This document shows, piece by piece, positions 8,542-17,114 of a stretch of DNA of 64,000 bases. How positions within the stretch are numbered: the first letter of the stretch is position 1; each line of letters starts with the position of its first letter. The notes below the pieces were generated by a model. It saw nothing but the letters and a program-made list of their open reading frames with translations. It searched no databases and was not told the origin of the DNA. The stretch lies in contig JANJTC010000001.1 in NCBI GenBank assembly GCA_024711325.1, positions 186,001 through 250,000 on the forward strand, written 5' to 3'. The position numbers and the translations under genes are program-made. Source of the stretch: Bacteriovoracaceae bacterium. GTDB lineage: Bacteria; Bdellovibrionota; Bacteriovoracia; Bacteriovoracales; Bacteriovoracaceae.

Positions 8542-9775
8542 TCTGTCTTTACTTATTATTAGTTGGTTCATAATCAGTGACTCATTTGGGTCAATAACAC
8601 TCAAAGATTCCTTTGAGGCCGCTCGTCTTAACATGGAATCAATTAAGCGTGCAGAAGCTGTTATTAATCAAGGTCAGGAGCGGAAGAGTATCGCCCGCGC
8701 CGCGATCCTTCCCAACATCAGCGGAATTGGAAGTCATACTAATATAGATGCCCCAGACACTTCCAATGGGAACAGCCCATTTCAATTAACCCGTCAATAT
8801 TCGGCCGCTCTTCGTCTTACCCAACCGCTTTTACGAGGAGGGACTCTTTCGGCCTATGAACTGGCAAAAGAAAATATCCTTTTGTCCAGGTTTCAGAAAG
8901 ATTCTACAGAGCTAAATCTTTATCAGCTTGTGATTAATGCTTATTTCAATTTAAGTGTCGCTCAGATCGATAAAAAAAATGTGGAAGAACTTTTAAAGTA
9001 CAGTCGCGAAAGAGTAAGAGAAATAAGGGAAAGAACCAATATCGGTAGATCCCGAAAAGGTGAATTGGTTGAAGCCGAAGCTCAGCTACTAACGGCAGAG
9101 TCTCAATATCAGCAAACTATTATTTCTCTTAGTCAGGCCGAAAGGATTTTTGAATTTTATACAAAACTCAAAGCTGAAGAAATTGGAGAGTTGGGGGAGG
9201 TTCCCAAACTCACAACTTCATTGGAAGAATATAAGTTACAATTACGCTCTCGCCCTGACATACAGGCCACCCGTCAAGAAACCAGAATCGCCCAGAAACA
9301 AATTGATATCTCAAAAGGCGGCCATTTCCCTTCAGTTGATTTAACCGGCAATTATTATTTTGACCGCACTGGTGTGCTTGCCACTTCTGAGTGGGACGTG
9401 GGAATTGCCGTGGTTATTCCACTTTTTCAAGGTGGTGGGGTCCAGGCCTCTGTTCGTGAGGCAGTGGAAGGTAAGCGCATTGCTGAACTTCGAAGTTCGG
9501 AAACGCTAAGGGCCGCTGAGAGAGACATTGCGATTAATTATCAGAATATTATCCATCTTCAGGAGCAGCTTAAGGTTTTAAAAAAGGCCTTGGCCAAGGC
9601 CGAAGAGGCCTACAAGTTAAATAAGAAAGATTATCAATATGGACTGGTTACAAATCTGGATGTTCTTCAATCTCTGAATATCTTTATTGAAACCAAACGT
9701 GCTTATAATTCGTTGGTTTCCATTACTCACCTTAATTATAAAAATCTTGAAGCTTCAATAGGAGTTCTCCCATGA
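8531..9775 (+). CDS. TolC-like outer-membrane efflux protein
   Basis: 414-residue outer-membrane factor with a signal peptide (SLSLLIISWFIISDSFGS). The body has the two-fold OEP repeat: long alpha-helical hairpins (QSQYQQTIISLSQAERIFEF region; AERDIAINYQNIIHLQEQLK region) and short beta strands (TRQYSAALRLTQPLLRGG; EWDVGIAVVIPLFQGG). It would form the trimeric exit duct for the RND pump encoded next. Gene overlaps: 11 bases with marR, 4 bases with the pump. Length is normal for the family. Confidence 0.9.
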   Translation: MKSSLSLLIISWFIISDSFGSITLKDSFEAARLNMESIKRAEAVINQGQERKSIARAAILPNISGIGSHTNIDAPDTSNGNSPFQLTRQYSAALRLTQPLLRGGTLSAYELAKENILLSRFQKDSTELNLYQLVINAYFNLSVAQIDKKNVEELLKYSRERVREIRERTNIGRSRKGELVEAEAQLLTAESQYQQTIISLSQAERIFEFYTKLKAEEIGELGEVPKLTTSLEEYKLQLRSRPDIQATRQETRIAQKQIDISKGGHFPSVDLTGNYYFDRTGVLATSEWDVGIAVVIPLFQGGGVQASVREAVEGKRIAELRSSETLRAAERDIAINYQNIIHLQEQLKVLKKALAKAEEAYKLNKKDYQYGLVTNLDVLQSLNIFIETKRAYNSLVSITHLNYKNLEASIGVLP

Positions 9776-12700
9776 GCTTATCCGATATCTCAATTCGTAA
9801 ACCGGTTTTTGCCTGGATGCTCATGGCCGCCATGATCATCTTCGGCTTTATCTCCATGAGAAAAATGGGCGTCTCACAGATGCCGGATGTGGATTTCCCG
9901 GTAGTCAATATTGGTGTGACCTATGAAGGTGCTGCTCCTGAAGTTATGGAGCTTGATGTAATTGATCCAATTGAATCGGCAGTTTTATCAGTGGAAGGTG
10001 TCAAGGCGATTACTTCCAGTGCCCGTCTCGGAAGTGCGAATATTTCGGTTGAATTCAATCTGGAAAAAAACATTGATGTGGCGGTTTCAGAAATTGAATC
10101 TGCCATTAACCAGGCCCAGCGGAATTTACCTGATGATATTGATCCACCCACCATTAGAAAGATTAATCCGGATGACCGGCCCATCATGTTTCTTGCCGTG
10201 GCCGCACCAGAAATGGCCCCGAAAGATCTCATGGCCTATGTTCGGGATAATTTAAAAGATCAGTTTCAAACAGTTTCAGGGGTCGCAGATGTTTTCCTTG
10301 CCGGCTACATTGATCCTAATCTTAGAGTCTGGGCCTACAATGACAAGCTTAATAAACTGGAATTAACAGTAAACGACGTTATCGCTGCCATTCAAACTGA
10401 GCATAGGGAATCACCCTCGGGATTTATTGAAAATGCCATTACTGAGAGAAACGTTCGAACCTTGGGTGAGGCCACTTCCGTTGAAGAATTCAAAAGATTA
10501 CCCATCATCAAACGAGGCGGTACTGCCAACTATCGTCCCATCTTTCTGGAAGAGGTGGTTGATGTTGAAGAAGGTCTGGCCGATATTCGAAGAATTTCCC
10601 GCTCAAACGGAAAAAATGCCATCGGTTTAGGTATCCGGAAACAGCGTGGGTCAAATACCATGGCAGTGGCCGAAGGGGTTAAGAAGAAGATGGAGGTTCT
10701 ACAAAAGAATCTACCTCCTAATGTAGAAATGTATGTCAACTATGACTCCACCAAGTTCATTGAAGAAGCGATTCATGAACTTTCTTTTACCATGATACTT
10801 TCGGCCCTTCTGACCGCGATTGTCTGCTGGTTGTTCCTGGGATCATTTTCAGCAACCATAAATGTCATACTGGCAATTCCGACCTCGATTCTCGGTGCTT
10901 TCATAATCTTGAAGTATATGAATTTTACCTTAAACACATTTACTCTTTTAGGGCTTTCACTTTCCATCGGGATTGTTGTGGATGATGCCATCATGGTGTT
11001 GGAGAATATTTTCCGGCACAAAGAAGAAGGAAAAGATAAGGTTAGCGCTTCAAGGGATGGAGCGAATGAAATCTCATTTGCCGCCCTGGCAGCAACCATT
11101 GCCATCATAGCGATCTTCCTTCCGGTTGCGATGATGGAAGGAATTATTGGTAAGTATTTCTTTCAGTTCGGGGTAACCATCTCCGTTGCAGTTGGTCTGT
11201 CCTATATTGAAGCGTTGACACTGACTCCAATGAGAACCAGTCAGTTCATGGAAGAAAACAAACGACATACTAAGTTTGGAGAATTTGTTGATAGGGTATT
11301 TGATAAACTAGTGGCCTTTTATTCTTCCGTCCTGGAAGGAGCTCTTAAGCACCGCTTACCATTACTGATTGGCTCCTTTATCTTTTTTGTTGCGACCTTT
11401 TCAGTGGTTAGATTTATTCCTAAAGAGTTCGTGCCGGTGCAGGATATTTCTTCCTTTAATATGCGAATTAAAACGCCCGATGGTTCTTCTCTTGAGTACA
11501 CCGATAAAGTGACTAAGGAAGTAGAGAAGTACCTGCTGGAACAAAAAGAAATCAAACGCTATTTTGTCGCTGTCGGAGGTTTCGGGGCCTCTGCCGAGGC
11601 CAATTCATCTTTTTTATTTGTCACTCTTCACGATAAAAATGATCGGGCGATAAATCCTGAAACAGGTAAAAGACCACATCAAACTGAGTTACTGAATAAG
11701 TACCGCGCTCACTTTAAAGACTACAAGAAAGGTAAAGTCATTGTTCAAGATACTTCTCAGGCAGGTTTTTCGGCTTCAGGACGTGGTTTTCCGGTTGAAT
11801 TCACGTTGACTGGTGGTAATTGGGATACTCTTATCAAAACTTCTCAGTCCATCATGGAAGATATGCGTACTTCAGGTGTCTTCAGTGACATGGATACCGA
11901 TTACAAAGCTTCTGTTAAAGAAATTCAGGTATTCCCAGACAGAGAGAAGGCCAAGCGGAGAGGGGTTTCTGTGCTTGAAGTGGGGACGACCATCAATGCT
12001 CTCATCGGTGGTACGGTTGTCGGGAAATATTCCAAAGAAGGCCATCGAAATGATATCCGCATTAAAATGGCAGATGCCTCTAAAGATAAACTGGATGATT
12101 TAAAAAGAATTTTTGTCCGTAACACTCGCGGGGAACTAGTGAGACTACTGGATGTCGTTGAGGTAAAAGAGCTCCCTGGTGTTCAGTCGATTAACCGTCG
12201 AAGCCGCCAACGTGCCATTACTATTTTCGCTGGCATGGCCCCTGGAAAATCTCAAGGAGAAGCACTGGAGAAAGTCAGGGAAATAACCAGGGAGCATCTT
12301 CCTCCTGGATACAATCTAATAGAGTCCGGTTCGGCGGAAACTTATAATGAAGCCTTCTCAAGTCTTCTATTTGCTTTGGGGATGGGAATACTCATCGCTT
12401 ATATGGTTCTAGGAACTCAGTTCAATAGTTTTATTGATCCGGTAACTGTCTTGATGGCCTTGCCATTTAGTTTTTCCGGGGCGTTCCTTGGATTATGGGG
12501 GATGGGACAAACTCTAAATATTTATTCAATGATCGGACTCATCCTCTTGATGGGAATAGTGAAAAAGAACTCGATTCTCCTGGTGGATTTTACCAATCAG
12601 CGCCGGCGGGATGGTCTCTCCATACAAGATGCTCTAAGGGATGCTTGTCCGAAAAGATTACGACCTATTTTAATGACCACTTTTGCGACTGTGGCAGGAG

Positions 12701-12852
12701 CAGTTCCCCTGGCCTTCTCTTTAGGACCTGGCTCGGAATCTTTAAAACCTATGGGAGTTGCGATTATTTTTGGTAGTCTAGTTTCTACGGTGTTGACCTT
12801 AGTGGTGGTGCCAGCGATTTACTCATTACTTGGTCGAGAACCAAAAAACTAA
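9772..12852 (+). CDS. RND multidrug efflux transporter, AcrB / HAE1 type
   Basis: 1026-residue inner-membrane proton antiporter with the expected 12 membrane helices and two large periplasmic loops. Hallmarks are the N-terminal ISIRKPVFAWMLMAAMIIFG, the proton-relay pair in GIVVDDAIMVLEN (helix 4) and the Lys in MGIVKKNSILLVDF (helix 10). An AGGAG site precedes the ATG, and the gene overlaps the outer-membrane factor gene by 4 bases. The unusual point is that no membrane-fusion (adaptor) gene is present in this operon or the window, though tripartite pumps need one. Substrates are unknown. Confidence 0.93.
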   Translation: MSLSDISIRKPVFAWMLMAAMIIFGFISMRKMGVSQMPDVDFPVVNIGVTYEGAAPEVMELDVIDPIESAVLSVEGVKAITSSARLGSANISVEFNLEKNIDVAVSEIESAINQAQRNLPDDIDPPTIRKINPDDRPIMFLAVAAPEMAPKDLMAYVRDNLKDQFQTVSGVADVFLAGYIDPNLRVWAYNDKLNKLELTVNDVIAAIQTEHRESPSGFIENAITERNVRTLGEATSVEEFKRLPIIKRGGTANYRPIFLEEVVDVEEGLADIRRISRSNGKNAIGLGIRKQRGSNTMAVAEGVKKKMEVLQKNLPPNVEMYVNYDSTKFIEEAIHELSFTMILSALLTAIVCWLFLGSFSATINVILAIPTSILGAFIILKYMNFTLNTFTLLGLSLSIGIVVDDAIMVLENIFRHKEEGKDKVSASRDGANEISFAALAATIAIIAIFLPVAMMEGIIGKYFFQFGVTISVAVGLSYIEALTLTPMRTSQFMEENKRHTKFGEFVDRVFDKLVAFYSSVLEGALKHRLPLLIGSFIFFVATFSVVRFIPKEFVPVQDISSFNMRIKTPDGSSLEYTDKVTKEVEKYLLEQKEIKRYFVAVGGFGASAEANSSFLFVTLHDKNDRAINPETGKRPHQTELLNKYRAHFKDYKKGKVIVQDTSQAGFSASGRGFPVEFTLTGGNWDTLIKTSQSIMEDMRTSGVFSDMDTDYKASVKEIQVFPDREKAKRRGVSVLEVGTTINALIGGTVVGKYSKEGHRNDIRIKMADASKDKLDDLKRIFVRNTRGELVRLLDVVEVKELPGVQSINRRSRQRAITIFAGMAPGKSQGEALEKVREITREHLPPGYNLIESGSAETYNEAFSSLLFALGMGILIAYMVLGTQFNSFIDPVTVLMALPFSFSGAFLGLWGMGQTLNIYSMIGLILLMGIVKKNSILLVDFTNQRRRDGLSIQDALRDACPKRLRPILMTTFATVAGAVPLAFSLGPGSESLKPMGVAIIFGSLVSTVLTLVVVPAIYSLLGREPKN

Positions 12853-13139
12853 TGAAAAGTTGGCTCAAGTCCCACCCTAAAGGAGCAGTTTTAAGTCTCC
12901 ACATTCAGCCAGGTGCCAAAAAATCCGAGGTCATGGGTGAACATGGGGATAGATTAAAAATAAAGATAAAGGCCCCTCCACAGGATGGAGAGGCCAATCT
13001 TTGTTTGATTCAATTTATGTCAGAATTATTGCAAATTTCAAAGGCCCGGGTCCATTTGCTCTCTGGAGAGAGTTCCCGTCAAAAACTTGTTCTGGTGGAA
13101 CTTTCTCCCTCTGAAATTCTTACTTTACTTGGGCCTTGA
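12852..13139 (+). CDS. DUF167 / YggU-family protein
   Basis: 95-residue cytosolic protein with the family core: VLSLHIQPGAKKSEVMGEHG, LKIKIKAPPQDGEAN and the LLQISKARVHLLSGESSRQK segment. Its ATG shares a base with the stop of the RND gene (TAATG), so it is translated from the same message. The family is widespread and has no settled function. The 3' end overlaps a convergent protease gene by 20 bases. Confidence 0.88.
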   Translation: MKSWLKSHPKGAVLSLHIQPGAKKSEVMGEHGDRLKIKIKAPPQDGEANLCLIQFMSELLQISKARVHLLSGESSRQKLVLVELSPSEILTLLGP

Positions 13140-14067
13140 TACCCTGGTGGAGAACTTTTGCTATTGTTTCGATACGGAAAACAACTTCTCCATATTGTAC
13201 ATTTCCGTATTCCTCGCCAGAAGCACAGCTATTTCCGTTATCGTCACATTTGTTAACGACCTGACAGCTGCGTTCATCATTGGCCTTGCTGGGCATGTAA
13301 TCGTTCTTACCTTGAATCAAGATCCCTTCAACCAGGCCCGTGGCCGCATCAAATACCGCTGAACCGGAATTACCAGCAAAAGTATCGAGCGTAGTAGAGA
13401 AAGTGGTTGATTGAGTGTTACGGGTAACTTTTCCTGCAGGAGAGACTTTAGTTGGAAGCCCAGTAGGGTGGCCGATAACAACTAAAGACGTTGAATTGGA
13501 TATTTTTCCTGCATTCCTGAATTTTAAAGGCTCACGACCAACTACAGCACGATCAAGTTTAATAACGGCATAATCCATTGTTCCGTTTAATTCTGCCGCT
13601 AATACGGATTTGCAAAGATAGATATTTTGTAGAGGGATATCACGAGTCGGATTATGAGATGAAGATTTCATATCGTAACCAAAAACCCATGCAAATCCCT
13701 TACAAACATCTTTTGGATCTCTGCCCGATTTATAACAGTGTCCTGCCGTAACAAGCGTATCAGGGCCTACAAGAAATCCTGAACAGTTAGGAGCGATTTG
13801 CTGTTGTGAAAATGATTCAGAAGCACAAACGTTCATGGCGTTCTCTAGTGTGTCTGTGTTAATCAAATCAAAGAAATTTGGGCGCGATGACTTTTTAAAG
13901 TGTCTTACATCAATCATACCGGCAGTAGATTGGGCGAGTTTTTTGTGAAGAGAATTACTCACTTCATACATGTCCTGGCGATTATCACTCCCGTAAATAA
14001 CTTTTGTTGCAGAGTGGGCCGAAACCACAAACAGGGACATAAGAGTAAGTGCTAAAAGTTGTTTCAT
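13120..14067 (-). CDS. Exported S1 trypsin-like serine protease
   Basis: 315 residues with signal peptide MKQLLALTLMSLFVVSAHSA and strong AAGGAGA ribosome site. The catalytic triad is His in VTAGHCYKSG (about 108), Asp in MDYAVIKLDR (about 165) and Ser in FAGNSGSAVFD (about 235), resembling glutamyl-endopeptidase / V8-like proteases. The mature start TKVIYGSDNRQDMYEVS matches the start of the S1-ankyrin protease at 41155 (RVIYGQDNRIEVSEAS), and the body is similar, so the two are paralogues. This copy has no ankyrin repeats. It is probably a secreted digestive enzyme. Confidence 0.88.
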   Translation of the reverse strand: MKQLLALTLMSLFVVSAHSATKVIYGSDNRQDMYEVSNSLHKKLAQSTAGMIDVRHFKKSSRPNFFDLINTDTLENAMNVCASESFSQQQIAPNCSGFLVGPDTLVTAGHCYKSGRDPKDVCKGFAWVFGYDMKSSSHNPTRDIPLQNIYLCKSVLAAELNGTMDYAVIKLDRAVVGREPLKFRNAGKISNSTSLVVIGHPTGLPTKVSPAGKVTRNTQSTTFSTTLDTFAGNSGSAVFDAATGLVEGILIQGKNDYMPSKANDERSCQVVNKCDDNGNSCASGEEYGNVQYGEVVFRIETIAKVLHQGIKAQVK

Positions 14068-14193
14068 TCTTGGATCTCCTTCACGGGCATTGACGCCGGC
14101 GACCTTTATTCCAAAGTAAGAACGAATTGAAAACTAACATCTTCTGACAAATTTCTGACGGTTTGGGGTTTTTTAGTAAAGATGGGCCAAAGC

Positions 14194-14220
14194 AAAAAAA
14201 AAGGCCCTCATAAGAGGGCC
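14194..14220 (-). terminator. Rho-independent terminator of the HiPIP gene
   Basis: On the minus strand, GGCCCTC-TTAT-GAGGGCC forms a 7-bp GC-rich stem followed by a run of eight or more T, starting 25 bases after the HiPIP stop codon. Confidence 0.85.
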
Positions 14221-14244
14221 CTTTATTACTAAATTATCTTATAG

Positions 14245-14556
14245 TTAGGCTTTTTTTGCCCACATATTACAGTAAGCAGCTTCTTTAACTTTAGGAGCAG
14301 TTGCAGACTTCATTGCAGATTTCATTGCAGGAAGAACACAATCACCAACACCATTGGCGCCGGCCTTATAGTGCTTACAAGTACCACATGTCTTGCCGTT
14401 TTTAGCTTGTGGAGAAACTTCTTTATAACCAAGCTTGCCTGGAGTTACAAATACGTCAGCGGCAATTGCATCTGTGAAAAGACCAGTGGCCTTACCTACA
14501 ACACTTGAAACAGCAGCAAACAACAAAGTGCTTTTTAAAAAATCTCTTCTTTTCAT
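14245..14556 (-). CDS. High-potential iron-sulfur protein with a Tat signal
   Basis: 103-residue periplasmic electron carrier. The twin-arginine signal MKRRDFLKSTLLFAAVSSVVG is followed by a short mature domain with four Cys spaced as in HiPIPs: CGTC, a Cys in GDC, and a final YCNMW near the C-terminus. These would hold a 4Fe-4S cluster cycling between +2 and +3. The ATG at 14556 is preferred over an in-frame TTG two codons upstream because AAAAGG is better spaced. The gene is single, with its own terminator. The redox partner is not evident; other redox genes lie far away. Confidence 0.87.
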   Translation of the reverse strand: MKRRDFLKSTLLFAAVSSVVGKATGLFTDAIAADVFVTPGKLGYKEVSPQAKNGKTCGTCKHYKAGANGVGDCVLPAMKSAMKSATAPKVKEAAYCNMWAKKA

Positions 14557-14724
14557 ACTCAAACCTTTTGTTAATAAGAAATGTAACCATCATGGATTTG
14601 CTGTCACAATTTTACCACAAAAATATACTTATTTTCAGAGGGAAAATGATAAAAAATAACTGTTTCATATACCAAACTCCTGCATGATATCTCGAGCAGC
14701 CGTTTGATTTTTAATAGACACCCT

Positions 14725-15882
14725 ATGACTGAAAAATTACACTTTGAGCATATGAAAACACAGACTAAATCATTCAATTTTATCGATCTCTTTAGCGGTT
14801 GCGGTGGACTCTCTTGTGGACTTGAGATGGCAGGCCATCGCTGTCTCTTGGGCGTGGATGCCAATAAAGAGGCCATTGCCAGTTTTGCAGCTAACCATCA
14901 CGAAGCAGCAGTATATTTAGGGGACATTAAAAAATTGTCAGAGAAAAAGCTCAAAGAACTCTTGCGCAATCAAAAAGTTGATATGGTTGTCGGTGGTCCT
15001 CCTTGTCAGGGTTTTTCAACTGTAGGTCGGGGTGAAGTTGAGGATGAAAGAAATCATCTTTTCAAAGAATTTGTCCGCATTGTGAAAGTGACCCAGCCCA
15101 AAGTCATTCTTTTTGAAAATGTGACAGGTCTAGTGGCCAAAAAAAATCAGGTTATTTTACAAAAAATCTTCAAGCACTTTGAGCGCCTGGGTTACAACAT
15201 GGATGCGCGAGTGCTTTCGGCCGAAGAGTTTGGAGTTCCTGAGAAAAGGCGCAGGACTATTATTATGGGTGTTAAAGGTGGAGAGTGTCTTTTCCCACTG
15301 GCCACACATGGATCCAGGGCGGGAAAAAAAGTTAAAACAGTTTCTGAAGCTTTTAAAAACCTCAAGGCCCCTGATGGTCAAATCTATAATCACGATATAG
15401 AGATGGCGCAAATTAAGAAGTTGGAAGACCGTGAAAGATTAAAATTTATTCCTGCCGGCAAGGGGATTCGCTACGAAGCGGATGAAAAGTCTTACCTCCC
15501 CAAAAAACTCCGTTATGGAATTAATTGGAAAGAACTGAGAGAAAATCGTTTTCGTCAGACTAGACTTCAACGCTTACCACTCAACGAGCCATCTCCAACA
15601 ATCTTAACCGCGAGAACTAGTTACTACCATCCGGTTGAGGCCAGGTATTTAACTCCTAGAGAAGCCGCTGCCTGCCAGAGCTTTCCGAATGACTTCATTT
15701 TTCAAGGATCTCAAACTGCCATGTTCCGGCAAATTGGAAATGCAGTTCCACCTTTACTTGCAGAGGCCCTGGGTCAGGTAATTAAAAAGATCGACTTTAA
15801 GAAAGGTTCTTTTAAAAAGAAAACTGCAGAAAGTGTTGTGGGAAAAAATGCTTTTCACTATCATGAGCCTACTTACTTATGA
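14725..15882 (+). CDS. DNA (cytosine-5-)-methyltransferase without a neighbouring endonuclease
   Basis: About 385 residues. C5-methyltransferase motifs appear in order: motif I FIDLFSGCGGLSCGLE (SAM binding), motif IV GGPPCQGFSTVG with the catalytic Cys, motif VI FENVTGL, motif VIII RRRTIIMG, and motifs IX-X RQIGNAVPPLLAEALG near the C-terminus. The target-recognition region (about residues 225-300) gives no readable specificity. The frame opens at TTG 14704; ATG 14725 or 14752 are equally possible because no site has a good SD. No restriction gene is adjacent, so it looks like an orphan (regulatory or protective) enzyme. It overlaps ampG by 4 bases. Confidence 0.92.
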   Translation: MTEKLHFEHMKTQTKSFNFIDLFSGCGGLSCGLEMAGHRCLLGVDANKEAIASFAANHHEAAVYLGDIKKLSEKKLKELLRNQKVDMVVGGPPCQGFSTVGRGEVEDERNHLFKEFVRIVKVTQPKVILFENVTGLVAKKNQVILQKIFKHFERLGYNMDARVLSAEEFGVPEKRRRTIIMGVKGGECLFPLATHGSRAGKKVKTVSEAFKNLKAPDGQIYNHDIEMAQIKKLEDRERLKFIPAGKGIRYEADEKSYLPKKLRYGINWKELRENRFRQTRLQRLPLNEPSPTILTARTSYYHPVEARYLTPREAAACQSFPNDFIFQGSQTAMFRQIGNAVPPLLAEALGQVIKKIDFKKGSFKKKTAESVVGKNAFHYHEPTYL

Positions 15883-17114
15883 ATGAAACCCTGAAGAAAG
15901 TTTTTAGTTTTCGCATGCTGGCCATGCTTTTGACCGGCTATAGTGCGGGACTTCCACTTCTTCTAATAGGTTCTACTCTTCAGGCATGGATGACAGATGA
16001 AGGAGTTGATCTCACCGCGATTGGGTTAGTTTCTCTCTTAGGTCTTCCTTATGTCTTTAAGTTCCTATGGGCCCCTTTGTTAGATCGTTTTAAAATTCCT
16101 GTTTTAGGCCGACGTAAAGGCTGGATGCTTTTGTTTCAGGTCATGTTGGTGATTTGTATCCTGGGTTTATCTGTTACCAATCCAAAAGATGACATTTACC
16201 TCGTTTGTTTTTGGGCCTTTCTAGTGGCCTTGTTTTCGGCTTCTCAAGATGTAGTTCTTGATGCTTATCGAAGAGAAATTTTACCAGATGAAGAGTTGGG
16301 CCTTGGATCCTCTCTTTATGTTACTGGTTATCGACTGGCGATGCTGGTTTCAGGGGCGCTTGCTCTCTACTTGGCCGATCATATTCCCTGGAAAAATGTC
16401 TATCAGTGGCTAGCAGTATTTATGGCGCCATCTGTACTCTTTACCATTTTTGCTCCAAAAGAAAGTCAACATATCCCTATTCCTGCTAATTTAAAGGCAG
16501 CTGTCCTTGGACCTTTAAAAGATTTTTTCACTCGCAAAGGTGCCTGGATTATGTTGTTGTTCATCCTGCTGTATAAGGTAGGGGACAGTATGGCATCGAA
16601 TATGACGACTCCATTTATTCTGGATATTGGTTATTCGAAGACTGACATTGCAACGGTGGCCAAGACTTTTGGCATGATTGCAACGATCTTAGGCGGTATT
16701 ATCGGAGGCACCATGATGCTTCGGATGAATATCCGGTGGTCTTTGATCTTTTTTGGAATTTTACAAGCGGTTTCAACCCTTGGTTTTTCACTCCTTCCTT
16801 CACTGTCAGTCAGTTTTTCATCATTAGCAGCAGTCATTGCCTTTGAAAATCTGGCCAGTGGGATGGGAACAGCGGCCTATGCGGCCTACATGGCGTCACT
16901 GACTAATAAACAGTTTACGGCCACCCAATATGCTCTCCTGACGGCACTTATGGGGATTCCTCGAGTGATCCTCGCAAGTCCTACAGGATGGATGTCCAAA
17001 ATGATGGGATGGGAAAGTTTTTTTGTTCTTTGTACAGTGGTTGCGATACCTGGACTTTTGCTTTTGATTCCTGTTTTCCGGTTAGAACGACCAGAAGGCA
17101 AAACCGCAAGCTAA
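15879..17114 (+). CDS. ampG: AmpG-type muropeptide / MFS permease
   Basis: 411-residue inner-membrane permease of the major facilitator superfamily with about 12 predicted helices. The N-terminus is typical of AmpG: MLLTGYSAGLPLLLIGSTLQ, LLGLPYVFKFLWAPLLDRF and the loop GRRKGWMLLFQ, followed by ASQDVVLDAYRRE. AmpG proteins carry GlcNAc-anhydroMurNAc peptides into the cytosol for wall recycling; in a predator this could also bring in prey wall fragments (inference). It overlaps the methyltransferase gene by 4 bases and the convergent ankyrin lipoprotein gene by 33 bases. Confidence 0.88.
   Translation: MNETLKKVFSFRMLAMLLTGYSAGLPLLLIGSTLQAWMTDEGVDLTAIGLVSLLGLPYVFKFLWAPLLDRFKIPVLGRRKGWMLLFQVMLVICILGLSVTNPKDDIYLVCFWAFLVALFSASQDVVLDAYRREILPDEELGLGSSLYVTGYRLAMLVSGALALYLADHIPWKNVYQWLAVFMAPSVLFTIFAPKESQHIPIPANLKAAVLGPLKDFFTRKGAWIMLLFILLYKVGDSMASNMTTPFILDIGYSKTDIATVAKTFGMIATILGGIIGGTMMLRMNIRWSLIFFGILQAVSTLGFSLLPSLSVSFSSLAAVIAFENLASGMGTAAYAAYMASLTNKQFTATQYALLTALMGIPRVILASPTGWMSKMMGWESFFVLCTVVAIPGLLLLIPVFRLERPEGKTAS

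Noticed and set aside
9921-12125. Many open frames of 60-110 codons across the RND pump gene on both strands
   Set aside because: They are by-products of the long pump frame; none has a ribosome site or domain.
13120-13139. Frame error at the DUF167 / protease overlap
   Set aside because: Both proteins end at normal family lengths; this is an ordinary convergent overlap, as at several other sites here.
14725-15882. A complete restriction-modification system around the cytosine methyltransferase
   Set aside because: Neighbours are HiPIP and AmpG; no endonuclease, Vsr or specificity gene was found on either strand nearby.
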